A stretch of 8,248 bases of DNA from Candidatus Gastranaerophilales bacterium (GCA_944325615.1 CALVAU010000065.1:1-8248), one strand, 5' to 3'; positions 1-7,010 are shown, counted from the first letter of the stretch. Notes: generated by a model not told the origin, from the letters alone. Numbers and translations: made by a program.

Positions 1-1526
1 CCGATACCTAATACGATACCTGAGTATAAATAACCTGCAACTTGTGCTATATTTAAAATTCTAAGCTGTTTTCTTATACCTTTACCAATTTCGCCTGCTG
101 GAATTTTCTTAGACATTTGAGAAAAACTCAAAGCCTTACCATCTTCTGAAACTGAAGGGATATTAAGACGTTTTAATCCTTCAATCATAACTTCATCACG
201 AGTCTTAAGTTTCTTTTTGAAGAAGGATTTTTCATCAATATTTTTAATTAATGAGTTCTCTTTATCCATAGCTAAAGCAACACCTTTTGCCACAAAGTTG
301 CCTAACACAAGCCAGTTAAAGAAGCCTAGTACGTCTTTTACGACAGATTCACGCAGTTCGTCTTTATCTCTTGCTACTATAAACCTTGACATAATCGTCA
401 TACCATAAATCAGTTTAAACTGGTTCAAAGTCGGAATCATACCTTTATATTGAATATTTTTCAAAAGTCCGCCTTCTTTACGTGCAAGATCTGCGATTAT
501 ACCGCCGCCAAAAACTGCTGCAGCTGCCGCTTTCCATAGTTTAAAATTAAAACTTTTATCTTTTTCACGACCTTCGACTCCGACAAAACCGTCACTTCCA
601 GTCTTCTTTTTAGTCAAATAAATATTCAAAGGTTGTATAGACATACCAACCATTGAACCTAAAGCCATACCAATGATAGTTCTTGCTGTATTTACGTGTT
701 TTAGACCGTTAATAAATTTGTTTTTTGTAAAATCAGTTTCATCGAAAGCTTTTATTACATTTTCTTTAGTAAATGTTTTGGCAACATTATAAATATTTTC
801 AACAAAACCAGATAAAGAGTTTGTTGTTTCTTTATTACAAGCTTTTAATTTATAATCAGATTCATATCCTGTTGCTTCTGTGATGTAATTTACTAAATAT
901 TGTTTTGTAGAAGCAGGAATTGTATCACCTTGAATATCTGGGTTTGTTAAAGCTGACATATAACGTTTTACAACATTTCCGACTTCATAATCACTCAAAT
1001 GTTTTTCTTTATCAGAAGCACTAGTAGAAAGGTTTTTAAATACGTCATTCAGCGTCTTTTCTAGATTTTCAAGAGCATTTTTTCTTATTACTTTTTCATC
1101 TTTTACATCTGCTGATAACTTATTTGCCTGCATATTATTATGAAAAAGATTTCCAATAATATCAAAAGTTTCATTATCTGCAAAAATTTTGTCAGCTCTA
1201 ATTCCAAAAGTTTTATTCAAAGCAAGAGAAAAAGCTAAAGCTGCAAGTGATCCATAAACACCTATTAAAGAATGGTTGATAGTACCTGAGGCCTCACGAC
1301 GACCGGTTTCCATACCAGCTGCAGGTCCTCTGTTAATAAAGTCAACCGTTGTTCTAGGTAAAACCATTGAGCCAACATCCACAGCATTTGCACCCCAAGC
1401 TTGGTTTGTATCCAAAAATCTAAGACCTAAGCTTATTGCATCGCTTGCGCCTGTAAATCGAACTTTTTCATCTTGTTTGTTATTTTCTTGTTTTAGTTTA
1501 TATTGGGGTATGTTTTGAATTTTCAT
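1..1526 (-). CDS. Multi-pass membrane protein of unknown function, C-terminus outside the window; paralog of its upstream neighbour
   Basis: I do not recognise a named family. The frame is open from the ATG at 1526 to the left edge (508 codons plus two bases), so the C-terminus is missing. The start is set by AAGGAG six bases upstream. Residues 1-26 form a Lys/Asn/Gln-rich leader ending in RFTG. Hydrophobic, probably membrane-spanning segments lie at about 86-106, 281-300, 330-348, 398-420 and from 488 onward. A charged helical region (about 110-280) separates the first two. Landmarks are PRTTVD (57-62), GRREASG (75-81), QPLN (298-301) and KDELRES (388-394). All have counterparts in the 593-aa protein encoded just upstream on the same strand. 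In the best ungapped block (residues 358-417 against 398-457 there) I count 24 of 60 identities. By comparison with the paralog, several tens of residues remain beyond the window. The ten-base gap to the neighbour implies cotranscription. That it is a real gene is near certain; the function is unknown. Confidence 0.9.
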   Translation of the reverse strand, partial: MKIQNIPQYKLKQENNKQDEKVRFTGASDAISLGLRFLDTNQAWGANAVDVGSMVLPRTTVDFINRGPAAGMETGRREASGTINHSLIGVYGSLAALAFSLALNKTFGIRADKIFADNETFDIIGNLFHNNMQANKLSADVKDEKVIRKNALENLEKTLNDVFKNLSTSASDKEKHLSDYEVGNVVKRYMSALTNPDIQGDTIPASTKQYLVNYITEATGYESDYKLKACNKETTNSLSGFVENIYNVAKTFTKENVIKAFDETDFTKNKFINGLKHVNTARTIIGMALGSMVGMSIQPLNIYLTKKKTGSDGFVGVEGREKDKSFNFKLWKAAAAAVFGGGIIADLARKEGGLLKNIQYKGMIPTLNQFKLIYGMTIMSRFIVARDKDELRESVVKDVLGFFNWLVLGNFVAKGVALAMDKENSLIKNIDEKSFFKKKLKTRDEVMIEGLKRLNIPSVSEDGKALSFSQMSKKIPAGEIGKGIRKQLRILNIAQVAGYLYSGIVLGI

Positions 1527-1532
1527 GATTTT

Positions 1533-1538
1533 CTCCTT
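1533..1538 (-). promoter_or_regulatory. Ribosome binding site overlapping the upstream stop codon
   Basis: AAGGAG lies six bases before the ATG at 1526. Its two leading A bases are the last two bases of the TAA stop (1539-1537) of the 593-aa gene. A ribosome terminating on the first gene therefore sits on the initiation site of the second, an arrangement typical of translational coupling. It also fixes the start of the partial gene. Confidence 0.85.
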
Positions 1539-3318
1539 ACGAATTTATAAATGCTTTAAACGAAGTTTTTACGGCTGCTTGATTGGACAACACTGATGTC
1601 GATGCTGACGCGGCAGCCGATGTACCGGCGCCGGTGGTTGCCCCTGCGGTCGATGCTTTTTTAGCATTTAAGTTCGCAAGATCTTCCTTTGCTTTATTTT
1701 TATTTGTTTGTGTTCTTGTATATAATGGTATAAATATACCCAATGAAATAAGAGAGAATGCTAAGTTACCTATCTGACAAATAGTTCTTAATTTTTTATC
1801 ATGAGGCAATGCTAATTCATCTGTTGATTTAAGTGAGGTATGTTTTGCCCAATTCCAGAATTTTTGCAAAACATTTGCATTATCATCAACTTTTTTCAAA
1901 CGATTGATTAACTTAACTTTTCCGCCATTCATGTGCTCAATAAGTGTAGCAATTCCTTTTGCTGCATAATCTCCTAAGAAATAGAAACTAGCAAATGTTG
2001 CAATATCTCTGATAGTTGATTCTCTTAATTCATTTCTATCTTCAGATGCAGCCATTCGGCTTGCAAAAGTTGCTGTTGAAATAATACGTGCCTGATCCAT
2101 TGTAGGGAATAGCCCCTTGAATTGATATAAAGAACTTAGACTAGGCTTGTCCATCATCATTGAAAGCCCGCATACTCCAAGCATTGACCCAACTGAAATA
2201 AATTTTTGTTTTAATAAATCAGCCTTTTCTTTTGGAGTTAAATCTTTATATTCTTTTTTATCTTGATAATCATTATAAATCGGAGCACCTTTACGGCCTG
2301 ATAGTTTATGAGTAATCCATCTGTTAATCGGTTGCGCTGATATTGCAAGTGGAATAATTAAGCTCAAACCGCCTAAACTTTTCCAATTAACTAATTCTTT
2401 AGCTTTTGCAAAGTATTTTGAAAGATCTTCAGCTGTTTTTATTCCGCTTTCTTTAGCTCCATGCAAAACTTTCGGAGTATCCTTACAAAATGCAGCTAAA
2501 TTGTTACCCAAGAATTGTTCTTCACCAACATATCTGATATTTTCTGATATATGAGTTATACCAACCAAATTTTGGTAAGCTTTTTTTGTATTCTTATAAT
2601 CCCCATCCATTGCCGCTTTAGCTAGAATATCAAGGGCATCTTCTGCTTCTTTTTTCAGTTTTACTTTTGAAATAGCATCTTCTAGAGAATTAGCAGCTTT
2701 AACTTCGTCTGCATTATCTGCTAAAAGTTCTACAAATTTTTTCCTGCCTTGTTCTGTGTATGCTTCACCATCAACACCTTCTAAGGACAAGATTGATCTT
2801 TTGAAGAAATCTTTATAATAATCTACGCTTGGTTCTCCTGATTTATAAAATTTAGCAATCTTATCATAAGCTTCATTATTAGCCCAAGTATTTATCAAGT
2901 TTTTATCAAACTTACCCAGAATAGGCTTATTAAATAAAGCACCTGCACCCATTACTACAAAGCTTGGCAAAATACAGTTGATAAAAAGACCTGAGAATTC
3001 TCTTCTAAAGGCTTCAAAACCACCAAATATATTTAATTGTCTTTTTTCTTTGCCATTCTTATCTAAAATAGGATTGCCGTTTTCATCTTTCTTTTTAGAA
3101 CCGGCATAAGTTTCTACAATAGTTCTTGGAATAATTGCTGTTGATAAATCAAGAACAGAAACATTCAACATCGGGTGTTCTTCACATTTTTGAACACCTT
3201 TTATAAACAAATCAACTATACCGCCTTTAAAAGCAGGTTGATTTTGTACATTCTTATTAATACTCTTTTCAGGGGTATTTTTTTTATTTACGCTACTTAT
3301 ACTAACTTTTTCTATCAT
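1537..3318 (-). CDS. Multi-pass membrane protein of unknown function, 593 aa, with N-terminal FKG tag and Ala/Ser/Thr/Gly-rich tail
   Basis: I do not recognise a named family. Residues 1-27 are a polar Lys/Asn/Ser leader ending at PAFKGG (28-33). Hydrophobic segments fall at about 111-130, 314-331, 372-389, 438-461 and 511-533, suggesting about five membrane passes. Between the first two lies a mostly helical soluble region (135-310). Shared with the downstream paralog are PRTIVE (64-69), FRREFSG (104-110), QPIN (329-332), FKGLFPT (400-406) and RNELRES (428-434). An insertion at 74-94, rich in Lys, Asp, Asn and Gly, is absent from the paralog. The C-terminus (554-582) is almost only Ala, Ser, Thr and Gly, encoded by unusually GC-rich DNA. 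Start: ATG at 3318, about 25 nt below a good promoter but without a clear Shine-Dalgarno. The next Met is residue 50, past the FxG tag, so M1 is preferred. Location is inferred to be a membrane; the role is unknown. Confidence 0.9.
   Translation of the reverse strand: MIEKVSISSVNKKNTPEKSINKNVQNQPAFKGGIVDLFIKGVQKCEEHPMLNVSVLDLSTAIIPRTIVETYAGSKKKDENGNPILDKNGKEKRQLNIFGGFEAFRREFSGLFINCILPSFVVMGAGALFNKPILGKFDKNLINTWANNEAYDKIAKFYKSGEPSVDYYKDFFKRSILSLEGVDGEAYTEQGRKKFVELLADNADEVKAANSLEDAISKVKLKKEAEDALDILAKAAMDGDYKNTKKAYQNLVGITHISENIRYVGEEQFLGNNLAAFCKDTPKVLHGAKESGIKTAEDLSKYFAKAKELVNWKSLGGLSLIIPLAISAQPINRWITHKLSGRKGAPIYNDYQDKKEYKDLTPKEKADLLKQKFISVGSMLGVCGLSMMMDKPSLSSLYQFKGLFPTMDQARIISTATFASRMAASEDRNELRESTIRDIATFASFYFLGDYAAKGIATLIEHMNGGKVKLINRLKKVDDNANVLQKFWNWAKHTSLKSTDELALPHDKKLRTICQIGNLAFSLISLGIFIPLYTRTQTNKNKAKEDLANLNAKKASTAGATTGAGTSAAASASTSVLSNQAAVKTSFKAFINS
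1601..1650. other. GC-rich low-complexity coding segment with a perfect 12-bp palindrome
   Basis: By hand count 36 of these 50 bases are G or C, against an AT-rich background on both sides. The segment encodes residues 557-573 of the 593-aa membrane protein, a tail of Ala, Ser, Thr and Gly. It contains ACCGGCGCCGGT (1624-1635), a perfect palindrome that encodes Thr-Gly-Ala-Gly read on the minus strand. The GC bias partly follows from Ala and Gly codons, but third positions also shift to C and G, which the neighbouring codons avoid. Confidence 0.75.
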
Positions 3319-3615
3319 AAAAAATCGTCTGGTTTTATTTCACACACTTATTATAACAACAGCACACTAATATTAAAAGCTGTGAATTTTAAAAATTGCG
3401 CTTGTATGCTCTAATGTTAAGGAGATATTAAGAAGAATTTTTGATTATTTTTTTAATTTTACGTTTTTTTAGAGTATTTTTTTTATTTTTTTTAGTGAAA
3501 ATCGATTGATTCTAACTAAAATTAAGCAAATTTTTAAAAATTTCATTATAAAAAATTTTGTAAATAATTGTAACAAATACAATAAAAACCTTTATTTTTA
3601 TATAAATTATATATA
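3319..3615. other. 297-bp intergenic region: promoter end plus extreme A/T tracts
   Basis: This separates the end of cca from the start of the 593-aa gene, both on the minus strand. The gene-proximal end holds the promoter described separately. From 3438 to 3493 there are six T-tracts of 4-8 bases, centred near 3440, 3451, 3458, 3467, 3480 and 3489. Their average spacing is about 10 bases, close to one helical turn. A second TATAAT on the minus strand (3550-3545) has no convincing -35. No clear GC-containing terminator hairpin follows the cca stop; only AT-only stem candidates occur near 3585-3600. No plausible small gene was seen. Confidence 0.6.
3350..3378 (-). promoter_or_regulatory. Promoter for the paralogous membrane-protein pair
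   Basis: On the minus strand a perfect TATAAT (3355-3350) is preceded by TGT, giving an extended -10 (TGnTATAAT). Seventeen bases upstream is a weak -35, TTTTAA (3378-3373). A weak -35 is normal for extended -10 promoters. Transcription would start near 3343, leaving a leader of about 25 nt before the ATG at 3318. This would serve the 593-aa gene and, through tight spacing, its downstream paralog. Confidence 0.6.
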
Positions 3616-5019
3616 CTAATTGAAGTTTTTTACGAACTCAAGAGCATGCTCTTTTGTCATGATATCACCATTAATTTGAGCTTCATGTAAAGCATTCATA
3701 ATTTCACCTAACTTTGGAGAAGGGGGTATATTTAATATTTTCATTACCTCATTACCATCTAAAAGTTTAGGTAAGGGTTCTAGTGTATCCTTTACTTTCA
3801 AATAAAATTCTAAAAGATTGGTCAATGCATTTATATTTTCTTCAATGATTTCATCAGATATTTCAGGACCCCTCGCTGATAAACGGTCTGCTTGAGCTAA
3901 GATTATTTCATCTATCGAATTATCTTCCATTTTTCTTACATAACGCATCATAATTTTTTCATTTACTAATGGAGCTGAGATTACAGATGAAGGATAAATA
4001 TGTTTTTTTATCATTGTTGAAATATAATCAATTTGTTTATTTGAAAAAGCCATCTTTTTTAGAATAGAGACAGACATCTTAGCACCAACATCATCGTGTT
4101 TAATAAATCTGTGACGGCCTGTATCCTTATCTATCGTCCAAGTCTGAAACTTTCCGATATCATGCAAAAATCCTGCAAGCTTCAAATGAGCAAGTCTAGA
4201 GTAACCTCCAAAATCATTTTTTTCTAAGTGTTCTTTTACATCATTTGAAGAATTTTCGTATAAGATATTTATTTGTTTAACAGTTTCTATCGAATGCTCA
4301 AAAAGACGTAAATGATGATGAGAATTTGGCGGTACTTTTTTCAAATCATTAACTATAGGAAAAATTCTTTCCAATAAACCGATTTCATCCATATTTTTAA
4401 GAGCGGTTTCAGTATATTTACCGCTGTACAGGTGCATTATTTCATAATTTATACGCTCAATTGCAGGCCTTGAAATTAAATCTATATATTTTTCAATATA
4501 CTTTAAAGACTCCTCATCAATCTTAAATCCCGTTACTGCTTGAAATCTGAATACTCTAAGCAAACGCAACGGATCATCAAACAGGTTTTTTTCCTCAATT
4601 ATTCTTAATATTCCTGAATTTAAATCGGAAAGCCCATTTACTATATCTATTAGCTCATTATTTCTCAAATTTATTACAAGAGCATTTATTGTTAAATCAC
4701 GTCTTTTCAAATCCTTTTCTAAATCATTTTCAATAGGGTTTGTAATATCAAGATAATTTATTTTATCCTTCATTACAACACGATATATTTTATTTGTTTC
4801 ATCTAATGGAACGAAAGTCGCATCAAAAAATTTTGCAATCTTTTGTGAAAAAATTTTGGCATCATTGTCTAAAATGAGTAAATCTCTGTCATAAGTTACT
4901 TTTCCAAGCAGCAAATCTCTTACAGCACCACCGACAAGACAAATTTCTTCATCAAAATTGTCTATCACTGATTTTAAGACTTCATCAGAATTAATTTTTT
5001 CCGCAATTTTCAAATTCAT
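3616..5019 (-). CDS. cca: tRNA nucleotidyltransferase (CCA-adding type) with HD domain
   Basis: Class II enzyme of the polymerase beta superfamily that builds or repairs the 3' CCA end of tRNAs from CTP and ATP in the cytoplasm. Visible motifs, in order: LVGGAVRD (28-35) with the metal-binding pair D44 and D46 in YDRD; RRDLTINAL (106-114); DDPLRLLRVFRF (148-159), the template-like nucleotide-binding region; and an ERI helix start (188-190). An HD hydrolase domain follows (about 238-380), with H242, H286-D287 in FLHDIGK, H308-D309, H340 and D378. The C-terminus has the expected PKLGEIMNALHEAQ block (435-448). The length of 467 aa is usual for HD-containing forms. The ATG at 5019 has AGGAAA upstream and overlaps the end of rsmE by 29 nt. 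The EDxxR motif of many CCA-adding enzymes reads DDPLR here, so CCA-adding and A-only activity cannot be separated from sequence alone. The family call is secure. Confidence 0.95.
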   Translation of the reverse strand: MNLKIAEKINSDEVLKSVIDNFDEEICLVGGAVRDLLLGKVTYDRDLLILDNDAKIFSQKIAKFFDATFVPLDETNKIYRVVMKDKINYLDITNPIENDLEKDLKRRDLTINALVINLRNNELIDIVNGLSDLNSGILRIIEEKNLFDDPLRLLRVFRFQAVTGFKIDEESLKYIEKYIDLISRPAIERINYEIMHLYSGKYTETALKNMDEIGLLERIFPIVNDLKKVPPNSHHHLRLFEHSIETVKQINILYENSSNDVKEHLEKNDFGGYSRLAHLKLAGFLHDIGKFQTWTIDKDTGRHRFIKHDDVGAKMSVSILKKMAFSNKQIDYISTMIKKHIYPSSVISAPLVNEKIMMRYVRKMEDNSIDEIILAQADRLSARGPEISDEIIEENINALTNLLEFYLKVKDTLEPLPKLLDGNEVMKILNIPPSPKLGEIMNALHEAQINGDIMTKEHALEFVKNFN

Positions 5020-5737
5020 AAATTATATTTCCTAATGCAACAGTTACGGCGGTTTCCGCTTTCAATATTAAATCCCCGAGTGTGAGCATAGGGATATTTT
5101 CTTTTTCAAAAAATTCAAATTCAGCCATTGAAAAACCACCCTCAGGGCCTATTATCACAAGAAGATTTTCACTTTCTTTAATAGGATTTTTCAAAAATAA
5201 ATCTCTCAGAGTTAATTCAGCTTTACGCTCACAAAAAGCAATTATTCTATCAAATCGTCCGGATTTTACTAGTGTATTAAGATCAGATAATTCCTCACAA
5301 ACTGGAATTACAGCTCTTTCACACTGCTTTGAAGCCTCATACATTATACGATTCCATCTTGAGATTTTATTTTCAATGACAGACTTATTCAGAGCACAAT
5401 TATCAGTATAAATAGGAATTACAGCTCTTACTCCAAGTTCGGTTGCTTTTTCTACTACAAAATTTTGTGCATCACTTCTTAGAGGGCTTTGTGCTAGGTA
5501 TAAATTAAACTTCAAATCCCTTTTTGAATAATAAGATTTTTCAATATTTAATTCTATAGTTTTTGATGAAATTTGAGTAATAACAGTCTCGTATTGGATT
5601 CTTTTTTCATCAATTAAGAGAACATTTTCACCTACTCTTGCCCGCAAAGATTTTGCAAGATGAGTATAATTTTCTTTATCATCTATTATTATTTTATTAT
5701 CTATAACATTTTGTGAATTTATAAAAAAATGAGGCAC
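4991..5737 (-). CDS. rsmE: 16S rRNA (uracil-1498 N3)-methyltransferase RsmE
   Basis: SPOUT-class methyltransferase that uses S-adenosylmethionine to methylate N3 of U1498 (E. coli numbering) in 16S rRNA of the small subunit. The 248-aa length fits the family. Visible features: an N-terminal PUA-like RNA-binding part (1-70); VEKATELGVRAVIPI (95-109); the EASKQCERAVIP block (134-145); and the C-terminal knot with IGPEGGF (196-202) and LGDLILKAETA (220-230). The last block usually reads ILRxETA; here Lys226 replaces Arg, a conservative change. Translation starts at GTG (5737-5735), preceded by AAAGGAAA with good spacing; this gives PHFF next to the start, as in other RsmE proteins. Its last 29 nt overlap the start of cca, so the two form an operon read from a promoter near 5758-5785. 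The call is secure. Confidence 0.95.
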   Translation of the reverse strand: MPHFFINSQNVIDNKIIIDDKENYTHLAKSLRARVGENVLLIDEKRIQYETVITQISSKTIELNIEKSYYSKRDLKFNLYLAQSPLRSDAQNFVVEKATELGVRAVIPIYTDNCALNKSVIENKISRWNRIMYEASKQCERAVIPVCEELSDLNTLVKSGRFDRIIAFCERKAELTLRDLFLKNPIKESENLLVIIGPEGGFSMAEFEFFEKENIPMLTLGDLILKAETAVTVALGNIIYEFENCGKN

Positions 5738-5757
5738 TTTTATTTCCTTTCTAATGC

Positions 5758-5785
5758 ATTTTACAATAAAAAGAGGTTATTTGAA
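5758..5785 (-). promoter_or_regulatory. Candidate promoter of the rsmE-cca operon
   Basis: Minus-strand TTCAAA (5785-5780) and TAAAAT (5763-5758) are separated by 16 bases. Transcription would start near 5751, giving a leader of roughly 13 nt that still contains the AAAGGAAA ribosome binding site. Each box departs from consensus, so this is a candidate only. It lies in the 149-bp divergent region shared with the plus-strand DUF2229 gene. Confidence 0.4.
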
Positions 5786-5830
5786 AATATTTATTAAATT
5801 TTAATTATTTTACTAGCTTTTTAATTGTGT

Positions 5831-5846
5831 TTGAAGTATTATTCAA
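5831..5846. repeat. Inverted repeat upstream of the DUF2229 gene
   Basis: TTGAA and TTCAA flank the six bases GTATTA, giving a 16-bp dyad centred 48 bases before the GTG start at 5887. A TATTAT sequence (5837-5842) lies inside it but has no -35 partner at normal spacing. It could be an operator for the divergent region. In such AT-rich DNA a five-base dyad can also arise by chance. Confidence 0.3.
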
Positions 5847-5886
5847 GTAGTAGAAATTTCAACTTATAACCAATTGGGAGATTATC

Positions 5887-6963
5887 GTGGAAAACACTAA
5901 ACAAAATGAAAAAGTTATTGGAATACCCCGAGCTATGTCGTTTTATAACAATTACCCTTTTTATTACGGTTTTTTCACTGATTTGGGTATTAAAATAGTT
6001 TTGTCAGACATTACAACAAAACAGACCATGTCTAGGGGTTCTGCACTTGTGGTAACTGAGACTTGTCTGCCGATTAAAGTTTATATCGGACATATTTTGA
6101 ATTTGTTAGACAAAGGTGTGGATAAAATTTTTGTGCCATCATTGCAGTCAATTGCACACAAAATTTATAACTGCTCAAAAATCAGAGGACTTCCCGATCT
6201 TGTAAGAAATGTTGTAAAAAAAGATTTTACAATGGTAGAAGCGACTCTTGATAAATCAGAAAAAAATCAAGGATTATATACTTTTTTGAAAGAAATTGCA
6301 GCTTACTTTGATATTACAGATGAAAACATAATTAAAAGAGCATCAAAAGCAGGCTGGAGATGTTATAACAATTTCTTTATCATGACAAAATCTGGTATGA
6401 GTTACAAAAAAGCAATGAATTATGCTCTACAAGGTAAGATTTTCATTGAAAATCAAACTAAAGAATACCCGATTTCTGTTGCTCTTGTATCTCATGGATA
6501 TAACATCTATGATGAGCGTACTTCTATGAAAATCATTGAAAAATTAGAAAAAATGGATGTAAAAGTTGTTACGTCATTACAGCTTTCTAATGAACAAATG
6601 GATGAAGGTATTGCAACTTTAGGTGAAGAAAGATACTGGGCTAATGAATATGAAATGACAGGTACTGCCGGTCATTATTTAAAAGACAATCGTATTGACG
6701 GTATCATAACTCTTACAGCTTTTGGCTGCGGACCGGATTCTTTAATGGTTGAAAGAATTCAAAGAAAAGCTAAACATTTTGGAAAACCGCTTTTACATTT
6801 GACAATTGACGAACAAACGGGTGAAGCAGGATTTATAACAAGATTGGAAGCATTTGTAGATATGTTGTTCCGCAAAAAACGAGCTAATATCATTAATAAC
6901 ATAGAAATTAATAATACGAAAAGCAATTACATTCCAAATACAAACTTTATTGAAACTAAATAA
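5887..6963 (+). CDS. DUF2229-family protein (2-hydroxyacyl-CoA dehydratase/activator related)
   Basis: The 358-aa protein matches my memory of the DUF2229 module found in large acyl-CoA dehydratase activase proteins and as separate CDSs. It opens with IGIPRAMSFYNNYPF (11-25). Three conserved cysteines are in the expected contexts: ETCLP (C60), YNCSK (C96) and FGCGPDS (C281). It ends with the hallmark DEQTGEAGFITRLEAFVDML (308-327). Relatives belong to the iron-sulfur system of 2-hydroxyglutaryl-CoA dehydratases, so a cluster held by these cysteines is plausible but inferred. The true substrate of stand-alone members is not established to my knowledge. The Asn/Lys-rich tail (332-358) lies beyond the conserved domain. 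Start: GTG at 5887 with GGGAG (5876-5880) six bases upstream. It is monocistronic: rsmE diverges on the left and rpsU converges on the right, with terminators directly after it. No activase or dehydratase subunit gene is nearby. The family call is good; the function is open. Confidence 0.85.
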   Translation: MENTKQNEKVIGIPRAMSFYNNYPFYYGFFTDLGIKIVLSDITTKQTMSRGSALVVTETCLPIKVYIGHILNLLDKGVDKIFVPSLQSIAHKIYNCSKIRGLPDLVRNVVKKDFTMVEATLDKSEKNQGLYTFLKEIAAYFDITDENIIKRASKAGWRCYNNFFIMTKSGMSYKKAMNYALQGKIFIENQTKEYPISVALVSHGYNIYDERTSMKIIEKLEKMDVKVVTSLQLSNEQMDEGIATLGEERYWANEYEMTGTAGHYLKDNRIDGIITLTAFGCGPDSLMVERIQRKAKHFGKPLLHLTIDEQTGEAGFITRLEAFVDMLFRKKRANIINNIEINNTKSNYIPNTNFIETK

Positions 6964-6967
6964 TAAT

Positions 6968-6996
6968 AAACGCCACAATAAATGAGGCGTTTTTAT
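6968..6996 (+). terminator. Rho-independent terminator of the DUF2229 gene
   Basis: AAACGCC (6968-6974) pairs with GGCGTTT (6986-6992) around an 11-base loop, followed by further T residues. The hairpin begins just five bases after the stop codon of the plus-strand gene. It is the first of two hairpins in the convergent region. Confidence 0.8.
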
Positions 6997-7010
6997 TTAT
7001 AATCATATTA

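Noticed and set aside
217..408. Plus-strand open frame of 63 codons
   Set aside because: It lies antisense within the partial membrane-protein gene, has no ribosome binding site and a composition expected of a shadow frame.
1276..1518. Plus-strand open frame of 80 codons
   Set aside because: Antisense to the well-supported 5' part of the partial membrane-protein gene, which has paralog support on the other strand.
1583..1777. Plus-strand open frame over the GC-rich tail
   Set aside because: It is kept open by Ala/Gly/Thr-rich codons on the minus strand; no ribosome binding site and no family resemblance.
3049..3084. Possible EF-hand or dockerin-like calcium loop (two D-x-N-G turns at residues 78-91 of the 593-aa protein)
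   Set aside because: The acidic residue expected at the end of the 12-residue loop is absent and flanking helices are not evident.
3175..3414. Plus-strand open frame of 79 codons crossing the start of the 593-aa gene
   Set aside because: Rich in Phe, Asn, Tyr and Ile as random AT-rich translation gives; it would run through the promoter of the real gene.
3419..3445. AAGGAG-like ribosome binding site on the plus strand in the intergenic region
   Set aside because: No start codon with an open frame of useful length follows; stop codons appear at once.
3560..3605. Terminator for cca
   Set aside because: Only AT-only short stems such as AATAAA/TTTATT and the small dyad TTGTAACAA are present, too weak to call a terminator.
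5082..5411. Plus-strand open frame of 109 codons
   Set aside because: Antisense to the conserved core of rsmE, including its IGPEGG motif.
5865..5870. TATAAC as the -10 of the DUF2229 gene
   Set aside because: It would start transcription inside the Shine-Dalgarno sequence, leaving no functional leader.
6793..6978. Minus-strand open frame of 61 codons
   Set aside because: Antisense to the signature C-terminus of the DUF2229 gene and overlapping its terminator.
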